A model generated the notes under the pieces. The model ran no database searches, was not told the origin of the DNA, and was given only the letters and a program-made list of their open reading frames with translations. From Halobacteriales archaeon QS_4_69_225 (GTDB lineage: Archaea; Halobacteriota; Halobacteria; Halobacteriales; Haloarculaceae): 64,000 bases of DNA. The stretch lies in contig PXRL01000008.1 in assembly GCA_003020965.1 (NCBI GenBank), positions 106,688 to 170,687 on the forward strand, in the 5' to 3' direction. The position numbers were made by a program, and so were the translations under genes. This document shows positions 8,369 to 17,000 of this stretch, one piece after another; the first letter of the stretch is position 1, and the number at the start of each line of letters is the position of its first letter.

Positions 8369-8701
8369 ATCCAGTCGCTAGTCTGACAAGGTGATTGACG
8401 TTCGAATCCTACTTTCACGCCTTCTGCAGTCTATTCTGTGCTCGCAGTTTATTCAGGCTGAAACTGGGTCAGATTGTAATCTAAGCAGTCGACTAAATCT
8501 GTTCACTCTCGTCAAACAGGGGCAGGACTCGATACCGTGATTCTATTGCCTGAATAACCGCGAGGTGGTATGGACGCACGGATATCAAACGATCTACGAC
8601 ACAGAAATATTTAGCTGCCCCTAAGCGGTGAGCCACTTTCCTCAAGGAGCGAACGGCGCAAGAATACAGAGTTCGAACTGAGCAGTCGACCGCGAAGGGG
8701 T

Positions 8702-9466
8702 TCAGGCGTGTGCCAGGTTTATGCTGATTTCGTTAACTGCGCCCAGCAGGAGCGTAGGGAGTTCCTCACGGAGGAGAGAACCTTCAAGTCTGTTTGCAGG
8801 GCCGGAAACGCTGATAGCACCGATAGCGACGTCGTGCTGATCGGTAACTGGTACGCCGACGGCGTGCAGGCCTTGGACAGATTCCTCGAAATTGAACGCG
8901 TACCCACGGTCCCGAATGGTCTCGATTTCCTCCCAGAGGTCGTCCTCGGAGGTAATTGTGTGTGGTGTCTTGGACGGCAGTCCGTGGGTAGCGATTATCT
9001 CTTCGACGCGCTTGTCGGGCATGTGTGCCAGCATCGCCTTACCTGCGGCGTGTTGGTGGAGGTGGTTTCGATGCCCGATGCGTGCGTAGGTCTGGACGGA
9101 GTGTTTCCCCCGTGCGCCGTATATGTGAACACTGCGGCCGTGTTCCTCGACGGCACACCAGATTTTCTCATCCGTCTCGTCAGCCAGTTCGTCGACCTTC
9201 GGCTTCGCCTCTTGATAGAGCGTGTACCTGGCGCGCGCGACCGACCCATAATCCAGAAATCGAATGCCGAGCCGATACTCGTCGCCGTCCTCGATAAGGA
9301 AGCTGTTCGATTCTAACGTCTTGAGGTGCCTGTGGGCCGTGCTTTTCGCACAACCGAGGTAGTCCATTATTTCCGGGATGGTTGCCGACCCATTCTGTTT
9401 CAGATAGTCGATAATTTCGATGGCCCGCTCTACTGTCTCGACAGGGCGGTTGACGTCGGCTGGCAT
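8702..9466 (-). CDS. IclR-family transcriptional regulator (first)
   Basis: This protein has a winged helix at the N-terminus (VETVERAIEIIDYL, then SATIPEIMDYLGCAKSTAHRHLKTLE) and an IclR effector domain of about 170 residues at the C-terminus (GHRNHLHQHAAGKAMLAHMP and VGVPVTD motifs). IclR proteins usually bind small organic acids, including aromatics. The ORF is open upstream, but residues before MPADVN are not family-like, so I use ATG 9466 (ATG 9472 is equally possible). A 17-base palindrome lies 44 bases upstream, consistent with autoregulation. The gene is divergent from the EthD/ThDP-enzyme operon. Confidence 0.88.
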   Translation of the reverse strand: MPADVNRPVETVERAIEIIDYLKQNGSATIPEIMDYLGCAKSTAHRHLKTLESNSFLIEDGDEYRLGIRFLDYGSVARARYTLYQEAKPKVDELADETDEKIWCAVEEHGRSVHIYGARGKHSVQTYARIGHRNHLHQHAAGKAMLAHMPDKRVEEIIATHGLPSKTPHTITSEDDLWEEIETIRDRGYAFNFEESVQGLHAVGVPVTDQHDVAIGAISVSGPANRLEGSLLREELPTLLLGAVNEISINLAHA

Positions 9467-9509
9467 CGTCATGTACCAGTAATGGACTGAAGTCTTTACA
9501 AAGCTTTTT

Positions 9510-9526
9510 GTTCGAGTTATTCGAAC
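9510..9526. promoter_or_regulatory. IclR-type operator candidate, copy 3, in the IclR/EthD divergent promoter
   Basis: GTTCGAGTTATTCGAAC lies 44 bases upstream of the IclR start and about 104 bases upstream of the EthD gene. It shares both half-sites with the copies at 7942 and 8352, giving the consensus GTTCGAGTWRYTCGAAC. Its place between the regulator and the divergent operon is typical of an autoregulated IclR operator. Confidence 0.55.
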
Positions 9527-9629
9527 GAAGTCGGCGAGGATTCTGGACGCACTCCCACTCAGGTGCATTCTCAGTGAGCAAATAAATGACCGTTAGACAG
9601 AAGATCCACGAATGAGACGTTGTTTGTGT

Positions 9630-9956
9630 ATGCCAAAAATAGTCGACCTGCTCATTCGGAAGGACGGGTATAGCCACGAGGACTTTGCAAAGCGCTGGCA
9701 GGGAGACCACGCCGATCTCGCGAAGGACCTCCCGGGTCTGAAACGCTACGTCACCTCTGTGCCAACACAGCCCGAGGACGCCGAGTTCGACGGTGTCCTC
9801 GAGCTGTACTTCGAAGACATGGCCACGCTTGCGGAGGCCTTTGACTCGGACATCGCTGCGGAGGTCCAAGAGGACGCGACGGAGTTTATCGACTTGGAGG
9901 CGGGCCCACGGCTCATCGTCGAAGAGACTGTACAGTTCGACGAGACCCATGACTGA
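9630..9956 (+). CDS. EthD-family protein
   Basis: This 108-residue ferredoxin-like (Dabb/EthD) protein begins MPKIVDLLIRKDGYSHEDF and has the family's KRWQGDHADLAKDLPGLKRYV, with the conserved His, then EFDGVLELYFED. EthD proteins are small dimers found with oxidative degradation of ethers and aromatics; their exact role is often unknown. ATG 9630 is preferred to the upstream in-frame ATG. The gene overlaps the next by 8 bases, so the two are probably coupled. Confidence 0.78.
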   Translation: MPKIVDLLIRKDGYSHEDFAKRWQGDHADLAKDLPGLKRYVTSVPTQPEDAEFDGVLELYFEDMATLAEAFDSDIAAEVQEDATEFIDLEAGPRLIVEETVQFDETHD

Positions 9957-11652
9957 AGTTGGGGAACGCCTCGTCGAGGAACTCGACGAGCAAGACGTGG
10001 AGTACATTTTCGGCTACCCAGGTGGGCGCGTCATCGAGCTCTTGGACCACGTACCCGGAGCTGACGTGACAATGGTGCGCCCGCGCGACGAGCGCGAGGC
10101 TAGTGTGATGGCCGAGATGCACGGTCGTCTCACCGGGAACCCGGGCGTCCTCGCCGGCCAGGGCCCCTGGATCGGTAGTCTCGGTGCCATCGGCCAGATG
10201 GAGGGGTATCTCGCCTCCTCGCCGATGGTCGTCATTACCGAGGCTAGCGAGCGTGGCGACTACTCCACACTTGCCCCTTACCAGCAGGCCCGCGGTGATT
10301 ACGGGGGGTTGGATCTCCCATCGGCACTCGACGCCTACACGAAGGAAAACTGGTTCCCGCGCTCGCCGACCGAGACGATTCGGAGCCTCCAGCTCGCGTT
10401 CAAACACGCGACTGCAGGCCGGCCAGGGCCAACCGCAGTCATCCTCGACGGTGATGCGGTGACCGAGAAGGTGCCGGAAGACCCCGTCCCACCCGTGTGG
10501 GACGGCCACGACCAGGTCCAGAACTGGGAGTCCCGGCCCGATAGTGACGACATCGAGACGGCTGTCGACGCGCTGAGCGAGGCCGACCGGCCGGTCATCG
10601 TCGCCGGCAATGGCGTCCACGCGGCCGACGCATATGACGAGTTGCGCGCCGTCACAGAGGCCATGGACGCTGTCGTTGCGACGTCTTATCTCGGGAAGTC
10701 GACATTCCCCGAGACCCACGACCTGGCGGCTGGTGTTATCGGCTCCTTTGGCCACGAGGGCGCGAACCAAGTCGTCAGTGAAGCCGACGTTCTCCTCGTC
10801 GTCGGCTGTCGGATGAACCCCATGGACACCAACTGGCAGTCCCCGGAATTCATCCGGCCCGGTGAGCAGACCATCATCCACGCCGACATCGATACTCGCA
10901 ACGCCGGCTGGGTCTACCCCGCCGACGTGGCGCTCATCGGCGACGCGGCACTGAGTCTCGCTGATCTCGCGGCAGAACTACCGGACGGCGCCGGCAACGA
11001 TTGGGCGCGGGATCGTGCGGCCGCCGCACGCGAATCGTTTTACGATCAGGAATGCGATGCCGACGATGCGCCGATCAAGCCCCAGCGGGCCGTCAAGGAA
11101 ATTGAGGCCATCGTCGACGAGGACACCATCGTCACGGCGGACTCCGGTAACAACCGCTTCTGGTTGCTCAACTACCTGCAAGCCCCAGATACCGGCACCT
11201 ATTACGGCAGTGGCGGCGTCGGTGCGATGGGTTGGGCAACGCCCGCAGCGGTGTCGGCGGCTATCACTACTGATAAGGACGTCATCGGCGTCGCTGGCGA
11301 CGGCGGCTTTACGATGACGATGACCAGTGTCGAAACGGCCGTCCAGCACGACGTGGCCCCTACCTTCGTTGTTCTCAACGACACTAGCCTCGGGATGGTC
11401 CGCCAGATGCAGCACGAAGAGGGCGACATCGCTGGCGTCGAGTTCCACGACACTGACTTCGTCAAAGCCGCCGAAGCCTTCGGTGCCGAGGCGACGCGGG
11501 CAACGACCCCTGACGAACTCATCGAGGCGCTTGATAAGGGAGTCAGCGCCGACGTCCCCTTTGTGGTCGACGTCCACATCGACCGCGACGAAGAGATGGC
11601 TAAGTCCCTCCAGTCTTCGTTCTACGAGGAGGTCGGTGGTCTGCACGAATAG
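9949..11652 (+). CDS. thiamine-diphosphate-dependent enzyme, acetolactate-synthase-like
   Basis: This 567-residue ThDP enzyme has the three-domain layout of the acetohydroxyacid synthase/benzoylformate decarboxylase superfamily. Glu48 (RDEREASVMAEM) aligns with the cofactor-activating Glu. The ThDP motif starts at GDG450-452 and ends at Asn477 (VVLND). A central domain at about residues 190-330 has VIVAGNGVHAADAYDEL. The N-terminus GYPGGRVIELLDHV is family-like, so the start is ATG 9949. The substrate is unknown; a 2-oxo-acid decarboxylase or lyase of an aromatic pathway is one possibility given the EthD and IclR neighbours. Confidence 0.82.
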   Translation: MTEVGERLVEELDEQDVEYIFGYPGGRVIELLDHVPGADVTMVRPRDEREASVMAEMHGRLTGNPGVLAGQGPWIGSLGAIGQMEGYLASSPMVVITEASERGDYSTLAPYQQARGDYGGLDLPSALDAYTKENWFPRSPTETIRSLQLAFKHATAGRPGPTAVILDGDAVTEKVPEDPVPPVWDGHDQVQNWESRPDSDDIETAVDALSEADRPVIVAGNGVHAADAYDELRAVTEAMDAVVATSYLGKSTFPETHDLAAGVIGSFGHEGANQVVSEADVLLVVGCRMNPMDTNWQSPEFIRPGEQTIIHADIDTRNAGWVYPADVALIGDAALSLADLAAELPDGAGNDWARDRAAAARESFYDQECDADDAPIKPQRAVKEIEAIVDEDTIVTADSGNNRFWLLNYLQAPDTGTYYGSGGVGAMGWATPAAVSAAITTDKDVIGVAGDGGFTMTMTSVETAVQHDVAPTFVVLNDTSLGMVRQMQHEEGDIAGVEFHDTDFVKAAEAFGAEATRATTPDELIEALDKGVSADVPFVVDVHIDRDEEMAKSLQSSFYEEVGGLHE

Positions 11653-11697
11653 ACAGCAAAACTATTGATGACACGCGATAACCACACGGTTACGACA

Positions 11698-12660
11698 ATG
11701 ACAGACTGCACCGTACTCATTACTGGTGGTACCGGCTTCCTCGGCTCCTACATCGTCGATGACTTCATCCAACACGGACACGAGGTCGTGGCCTACGACC
11801 TCTCGACGGACGACCGCATTCTCTCGAAACTCGGCGTCGCCGACGACGTTGAGATTCGTCGCGGTGACGTCTCCGAAGTCACCGACGTGATTCGCGCCGT
11901 CGAAGAGACTGGTGCAACACATATCGTCCACCTCGCCGCACTGCTGACCAACAGCGCCCGAGATAACCCCCGTGCGGCGCTTGACGTCAATGTTCAGGGC
12001 ACCAATAACATCTTCGAGGCCGCGCGCGTCCTCGACGACCAGGTCGAACGCGTTTCCTGGGCCTCCAGCGCCGCTGTCTACGCCCCACCGCACAATTACG
12101 ACGCCGAGTACGTCGCCGAGGAAGAACTTGTCTACCCCGACACCCTATACGGTGCGACCAAGGAGTACAACGAACACCAGGCTCGTGTCTATCACGAGGA
12201 CTACGGCCTCGACTATGTGGCCCTGCGACCCACCGTCGCATACGGCCCCTACCGCGAGACGGGCGGCTCTGCCTTCCTAGCAAATATCGTTGAGAAACCT
12301 GCGGTCGGTGAGTCTTTCAGCGTCGAGTACGGCGACCAAGTCATCGACTGGCAACACGCCCGCGACATCGCTCAGGCGTTCCGCAAGGCGACGTTCGTCG
12401 ACGAATCGGAGGTCTCTCAGCGCGTCTACAATGTCCGTGGTGTGCTAGCGACGATTCGGGAGGCCGCCGACACCGTCCGAGAGATTGTTCCCGGCGCCGA
12501 TCTCGACGTCTCTGACGACGGCGAACTCCCCTGGACCCAAAACCTCGACATGACCGCCGCCCAGAAAGACTTCGGCTACGAGGTGGAGTACGACCTGGAG
12601 ACTGGCTTCCGCTCGTACATCAACACCCTGCGCGAGGAGAACGGCCTCAACCCAGTGTAG
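11698..12660 (+). CDS. NAD-dependent epimerase/dehydratase (extended SDR)
   Basis: This 320-residue extended short-chain dehydrogenase has the NAD motif GGTGFLGSYIVDDF near residue 10. The catalytic Ser/Tyr-x3-Lys region is SSAAVYAPP with YGATKEYNEHQ. Family members act on nucleotide sugars, but related proteins in catabolic operons act on other diols. I start at ATG 11698 because the preceding 11 codons lack family likeness. It follows the ThDP-enzyme gene on the same strand and is convergent with the VOC gene. Confidence 0.8.
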   Translation: MTDCTVLITGGTGFLGSYIVDDFIQHGHEVVAYDLSTDDRILSKLGVADDVEIRRGDVSEVTDVIRAVEETGATHIVHLAALLTNSARDNPRAALDVNVQGTNNIFEAARVLDDQVERVSWASSAAVYAPPHNYDAEYVAEEELVYPDTLYGATKEYNEHQARVYHEDYGLDYVALRPTVAYGPYRETGGSAFLANIVEKPAVGESFSVEYGDQVIDWQHARDIAQAFRKATFVDESEVSQRVYNVRGVLATIREAADTVREIVPGADLDVSDDGELPWTQNLDMTAAQKDFGYEVEYDLETGFRSYINTLREENGLNPV

Positions 12661-12670
12661 TCAATTCTCT

Positions 12671-13141
12671 TCACTTGCCGAGTCGCTCGCCGTCCACGTA
12701 GAGCCGCTCCGGTTCTGGTCGGCTCCTACCGTATGTGTCGTGGTACTCGAACAGTTGGAAGAGAGCGCCGGTCGGATTCGATGGCGGGACGAACGCCTCC
12801 GTCCAGTCGTCGTATTCGCGGTACTCGATGATGTCGAGGCCGGCCTCCTCGACGGCAGCGGTGACAGCATCGATGGCTGCCACCTCCAGTGTGACGTGGT
12901 GCAGGCCGGGCCCGTGGTCGTGGAGGTACGTCGTGAGGAAGGTGTCTTCCGCCTCTGGCGCGATGAGTTCCAGGCGAGAGGCGGACCGCCCGAAGTCGTA
13001 CTGTGCCCACCTGAATCGTCCCTCGACGGATTCCTCGATGAGTTTTTGACATCCGAACGCCAGTAATACCGGCTCGGCGTCGTCGATGGATTCGACGGCA
13101 ATGCCGACGTGGTCGACGCGGATAGGCGTCTCGTGTGCCAT
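12671..13141 (-). CDS. VOC-family protein, methylmalonyl-CoA-epimerase-like
   Basis: This 156-residue vicinal-oxygen-chelate protein begins with VDHVGIAVESIDDAEPVL. A second half carries GPGLHHVTLEVAAIDA and FQLFEYHD, giving the His/Glu metal ligands of glyoxalase and methylmalonyl-CoA epimerase folds. It may epimerise or cleave a CoA- or diketone-type intermediate. The assignment to methylmalonyl-CoA epimerase is only by general likeness. It is transcribed divergently from the M24 gene. Confidence 0.72.
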   Translation of the reverse strand: MAHETPIRVDHVGIAVESIDDAEPVLLAFGCQKLIEESVEGRFRWAQYDFGRSASRLELIAPEAEDTFLTTYLHDHGPGLHHVTLEVAAIDAVTAAVEEAGLDIIEYREYDDWTEAFVPPSNPTGALFQLFEYHDTYGRSRPEPERLYVDGERLGK

Positions 13142-13275
13142 AATTTCGCCTTCGTTTCTGAGGTCATCTATACTCTTCGCTCACGCCGGTCTGCTGGGTA
13201 ATAATATTCGATCAAAAGCTAACTGTGGACGACGAGAGAAACCGGAGTTTATAATGAAGCCTGCTATACTGGCAG

Positions 13276-14547
13276 GTGATGTACGAGCGTGACTTCATGG
13301 AAGGCACGCGTGGCACCATGGCTGTCGACTGGGAGGAACGCATCAATGTCCAGCGGATGCGACGCGAGCGTAAGAACCGCGCACTCGAACGGCTGCAGGA
13401 CTCCGAACTTGGGTCGATGTTACTCATCAACGACCCCAATGTCCGCTACATCACCGGGCTGGCGATGACCGGCGGTAGTGGCGCCGACCACTACACACTC
13501 ATCACCGAAGACGGCGACATGGTTCACTGGGACACGGCCGATCACGCTTCTAATCAGAAATTCAACTGCCCCTGGCTAAACGACATCCGCTATGCCTGCC
13601 CCGGCTTGGGCAACGTCCCACGAGCATCCGGGCGCTCGTCGGCGCGTGACTGGTTGAAGGACAAGATGGCCGGGACGGTCTACGAGGCCATGGAGGAGTA
13701 CGGCGTCGACAAGGAACCGATGGGCATCGACGTCGCCAGCGGTGCCCTCGTTGAGAAGTTCGAGGACCGCGGCGTCGACGTCGACACTAATGTGGCGACG
13801 GACATCATGCTGGGCGCTCGCAAGACGAAAACCCGGGACGAAATCGAGTGCCTGCGGATGGTCGCCGCCATCTGTGAGGCCGGCTTCCAGGCCATCACTG
13901 AGAGCGCCAAGCCCGGCAAACAAGAATCCGAAGTCTGGGGCGACGCGGTCAAAGAACTCTGGCGCCACGGCGCGATGGCACAGGGTGGCTACGTGACCTC
14001 TGGTCCCAACACGTGGCCGAAACACCAGGCGAATACGACCGACCGGATGATTCGTCCCAATGACCTCGTTTACGCGGACTTCTACAACATCGGCTATCTC
14101 GGCTATCGTTCCTGCTATTACCGCACCTTCAGCATGGGCCAGCCTACCCAGGTCCAGCAGGATGCCTACGAGAAGGCTCGCGACGACCTCTACGACGTAC
14201 TCGAGCGCATCGAGCCCGGTGCGACGACGGACGAGATTTGCAAGGGCTTTCCCGACGAGGAGGGCGAGCACATGGACTGGTACGGAGCCGACGACTTCTG
14301 GCAGATGACTACTAACCACTGGGCTCACGGGCTGGGTCTCCAGCTTTACGAGGTGCCGCTCATCTGGCGCGGTCTCTCGCCGGACCATCCCATCGAAATC
14401 GAGGAGGGCATGACCATGGCCGTCGAGACGATGCAACCCGCCGACCGACAGGGTGTCCGCGTTGAGGAGATGGTCGTTGTCCGCGAAAACGGCGTCGAAA
14501 TCCTCTCCGAGTGGCCCATCGAAGAGATCACTCGCATCGACTACTGA
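13276..14547 (+). CDS. M24-family hydrolase (Xaa-Pro peptidase/creatinase fold) with altered metal site
   Basis: This 423-residue protein has an N-terminal creatinase-like domain (LLINDPNVRYITGLAMTG) and a pita-bread C-terminal domain. Ligand motifs are VYADFYNIGY (first Asp), HGLGLQLYEVP (His), EEGMTMAVETM (Glu) and RVEEMVVV (Glu). The second Asp, normally in GYR-x-D-x-x-RTF, is Cys here (GYRSCYYRTF), so dinuclear metal binding may be changed. Relatives include creatinase, prolidase and DMSP lyase DddP. TTTATAATG at 13248 is about 25 bases ahead of ATG 13276, supporting this start. Confidence 0.8.
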   Translation: MMYERDFMEGTRGTMAVDWEERINVQRMRRERKNRALERLQDSELGSMLLINDPNVRYITGLAMTGGSGADHYTLITEDGDMVHWDTADHASNQKFNCPWLNDIRYACPGLGNVPRASGRSSARDWLKDKMAGTVYEAMEEYGVDKEPMGIDVASGALVEKFEDRGVDVDTNVATDIMLGARKTKTRDEIECLRMVAAICEAGFQAITESAKPGKQESEVWGDAVKELWRHGAMAQGGYVTSGPNTWPKHQANTTDRMIRPNDLVYADFYNIGYLGYRSCYYRTFSMGQPTQVQQDAYEKARDDLYDVLERIEPGATTDEICKGFPDEEGEHMDWYGADDFWQMTTNHWAHGLGLQLYEVPLIWRGLSPDHPIEIEEGMTMAVETMQPADRQGVRVEEMVVVRENGVEILSEWPIEEITRIDY

Positions 14548-14579
14548 GGACGCTCCAGGGCTGACTCAGTTGCTGCTGA

Positions 14580-14762
14580 CGCGTCCTCGAAGGCGCGTTC
14601 TGTTCGACCATCTTCGGCCCGCCTGAGCAGGTGGTCGACAAATTCGAAACCTACTGCGAAGCGCCGGGTAACGACGTCCACTCCATTGTCCGGACCTACC
14701 ACACCGGCATCGGTACCGACTGGATGGCCGAATGTATCCAGCGCCTTGGCAAGGACGTCTAA
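14580..14762 (+). pseudogene. remnant of a luciferase-like (LLM) flavin-dependent monooxygenase, C-terminus only
   Basis: In one frame the 60 codons read RVLEGAFCSTIFGPPEQVVD, then HSIVRTYHTGIGTDWMAE and IQRLGKDV before a stop. The FGPPEQV-D and RTYHTGIGTD--M--I-RLG-DV patterns are typical C-termini of F420/FMN LLM monooxygenases. An in-frame TGA directly precedes the fragment and no start or N-terminal barrel is present. A monooxygenase gene once stood between the M24 gene and the second paaK. Confidence 0.65.
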
Positions 14763-14836
14763 CCGCACCTGACGTGAGGGCAGGCGGGGGTGCGGACCAC
14801 GAAACCTTTTTTAAGATCTTGTCAAATCCACTGTAT

Positions 14837-16123
14837 ATGCGAGATAACAACGAGTCCCTTGATCGGGCAGAGCTGCGTGAACTGCAGACAGAGCGGTTCA
14901 GAGAGACGGTCGAACACGCCTACGAGAACGTCCCTTTCTACCGCGAGCGGCTTGATGAAGCTGGCGTCGCTCTCGATAACGTCGAGGGTATCGACGACAT
15001 CGTCGACTTCCCCTTCACGACAAAAGAGCACTTTCGCGACGAATATCCCGATGGCCTGTTCGCGGTAGATGACGATGAGGTATCCCGTATCCACGCCTCG
15101 TCGGGAACCACCGGCAAACCCAAAATCGTCTCCTACACGGACGAGGACCTGGACCTCTGGAGGGAGGCAATGGCCCGGTCGCTGACCGCCGCCGGTGCTG
15201 GCCCAGCCGATACCGTCCAGAACGCCTACGGCTACGGGCTGTTCACCGGTGGCCTCGGCTTCCACGAAGGGGCAGAACAACTTGGCGCCGCCGTGGTTCC
15301 GACCAGCAGCGGTGGCACGCAACGCCAGGTCGAACTCGCCCGTGACCTCGCCAGCACCGTCCTCGCGTGTACGCCCTCCTACGCGCTGTACTTTGCGGAG
15401 GAAGCCGAGGCGATGGGCTACGACCCACGTGACCTCCCAATCGAGATTATCGCTTACGGCGCCGAGACGTGCACGGAGCCGATGCGGGCGGAAATCGAGG
15501 AGACGCTGGACGCCACTGGAATCAATAACTACGGGCTCTCGGAGATCATCGGTCCTGGCGTCGCCGCCGAGTGCCACGAGGCACAGGACGGTCTGCACAT
15601 CTGGGAGGATCTCTTCTATCCCGAGGTCGTCGACCCCCAAACCGGCGACCCCGTCGACGAGGGCGACGAGGGCGAACTGGTCTTGACAACGCTCACCAAG
15701 GAAGCATTGCCTATCCTGCGGTACCGCACGGGCGATCTGACGACGCTGTCCTACGGTGAGTGTGAGTGCGGCCGCACGATGGTTCGGATGGACAACGTCA
15801 CCGGCCGCACCGATGACCTGCTCATCGTCCGCGGTGTGAACCTCTATCCCAGCGAAATCGAACATACCATCCTCGACATCGACGGCGTCGCCCCGCACTA
15901 CCGCATCGATCTTTACGAGGAGAACAACCTCGACGCAATGGAACTCACTGTCGAACGCGCCGAAAGCGCGAAGCGAAGCGACCAGGCACTCCGTGACGAC
16001 ATCCTGACCCGCCTGGAGAACGTCCTCTCTTTAACCCCGGATAAACTGGAGTTGGTCCCAGCCGGCGGTATCGAACGCACCGAGGTCGGCAAGGTTCAGC
16101 GCGTCTACGATCACCGTGGCTGA
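14837..16123 (+). CDS. paaK: phenylacetate-CoA ligase (second copy)
   Basis: This second AMP-forming aryl-acetate-CoA ligase has 428 residues and the same landmarks as the first: SSGTTGKPKIVSYT, LRYRTGDLT and GRTDDLLIVRGVNLYPSEIE. Long identical blocks show a recent common origin. Differences in the middle (for example EGAEQLGAAVVPTSSGGTQ) could tune the substrate, such as a substituted phenylacetate. ATG 14837 is preceded by the T-rich box CCTTTTTTAAG near 14805 at leaderless spacing. The in-frame extension upstream has no family likeness. Confidence 0.9.
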   Translation: MRDNNESLDRAELRELQTERFRETVEHAYENVPFYRERLDEAGVALDNVEGIDDIVDFPFTTKEHFRDEYPDGLFAVDDDEVSRIHASSGTTGKPKIVSYTDEDLDLWREAMARSLTAAGAGPADTVQNAYGYGLFTGGLGFHEGAEQLGAAVVPTSSGGTQRQVELARDLASTVLACTPSYALYFAEEAEAMGYDPRDLPIEIIAYGAETCTEPMRAEIEETLDATGINNYGLSEIIGPGVAAECHEAQDGLHIWEDLFYPEVVDPQTGDPVDEGDEGELVLTTLTKEALPILRYRTGDLTTLSYGECECGRTMVRMDNVTGRTDDLLIVRGVNLYPSEIEHTILDIDGVAPHYRIDLYEENNLDAMELTVERAESAKRSDQALRDDILTRLENVLSLTPDKLELVPAGGIERTEVGKVQRVYDHRG

Positions 16124-16177
16124 GGTCCGGCAGACCGACAATGTTTATACCCCGTCGATGAGACGATTCTGACGAGT

Positions 16178-16561
16178 ATGGACATCGAAGCCTTTTTCCA
16201 GAACATGCCGTTTGCTGACCTGCTGGGCATCGAAGTAACTGAAGTCGACGACGGCCACGCGGAGGGACACATCGAGATGCGTCAGGACCTCTCTTGGAAC
16301 GAGGACCAGGTGATGGCCCACGGTGGCGTCACGTTCACACTTGCAGACACCGTCGGCGGCGCTGCACTGGTCTCGAAGGTCGACCAGCCTTGCCCCACCA
16401 TCGACATGCGCATCGACTACATAGAGGCCGGCACGGGGGACCTCCGCGCGGAGGCCGATGTGGTGCGTATCGGCGGCGACGTGGGTACCGTCGACGTTGA
16501 GGTGTACGCGGAGGACAGTGCACGCGTCGCGAACGCCCGGGGCGTCTACAAGACCGGGTAG
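16178..16561 (+). CDS. PaaI-type thioesterase (second)
   Basis: This 127-residue hot-dog thioesterase has the family core QVMAHGGVTFTLADTVGG (H-G-G...Asp). It follows the second phenylacetate-CoA ligase by 54 bases on the same strand, repeating the ligase-thioesterase pairing of the first cluster. It probably hydrolyses aberrant aryl-CoA esters and so recycles CoA. Confidence 0.83.
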   Translation: MDIEAFFQNMPFADLLGIEVTEVDDGHAEGHIEMRQDLSWNEDQVMAHGGVTFTLADTVGGAALVSKVDQPCPTIDMRIDYIEAGTGDLRAEADVVRIGGDVGTVDVEVYAEDSARVANARGVYKTG

Positions 16562-17000
16562 ACGATTACTGGAGGCATGATAGTAGCCGTGGTCAGCGTC
16601 AAGACTGGGTGACGGGTCGGATCCGTTATCACCACAATTAATCATGTGATACCACCTCTCACGCCACGTTTACAGTCAACAGAAAGCCATTCACGATAGC
16701 AATAATAGAGCCCGACGTAACGGATAGCGACGCTGAGTCGAGCCAGGCGTTCTGGAAGCCGGCATTCACTACGTTCGTCAAGCAGTTTCGGAGTTCACCT
16801 TGTATCGTCGACGACGAGGGGAAAGACAATGGCTTGGAACGACAACATGGTTGACCTGCTAAGGTACACCGAGGGAGAGCTGATAACCATCTGCGAGACG
16901 ACCCGATCGCATCTAACTGATTCGTATATTCGCTCTACCTGCTCGATATCTGGCTATTCCTCCCCTAAATTTAATAAATGTCCACTCCGCCACCGACTGT
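16562..17000. other. non-coding leader region of the penicillin-acylase gene
   Basis: No coding signal is evident. TTTAATAAA at 16970-16978 lies 23-31 bases ahead of ATG 17001, which fits a TATA box for a leaderless transcript. The remaining 400 bases show nothing I can name. Confidence 0.4.

Larger units (their letters stand above)
7828..8701. other. 874-base non-coding region with repeated operator-like motifs
   Basis: No convincing ORF was found on either strand. The sequence is more AT-rich than the flanking genes. It holds two 17-base palindromes (7942-7958 and 8352-8368) that match the one ahead of the IclR gene, plus three copies of TTCACTCTC. It looks like a regulatory region or the residue of a lost gene. 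Confidence 0.5.

Noticed and set aside
8390..8425. TGACGTTCGAATCCTAC resembles the T-arm of a tRNA
   Set aside because: The bases on either side of the loop do not form the 5-base T stem, and no anticodon or acceptor arm lies upstream. A chance match.
9180..10007. 275-codon minus-strand frame across the EthD gene and IclR promoter
   Set aside because: It overlaps both the IclR gene in another frame and the EthD gene; composition is not protein-like at its C-terminal half.
12661..13167. 168-codon minus-strand frame overlapping the VOC gene
   Set aside because: Ser/Thr-rich alternate frame; the VOC frame (12671-13141) has metal-ligand motifs.
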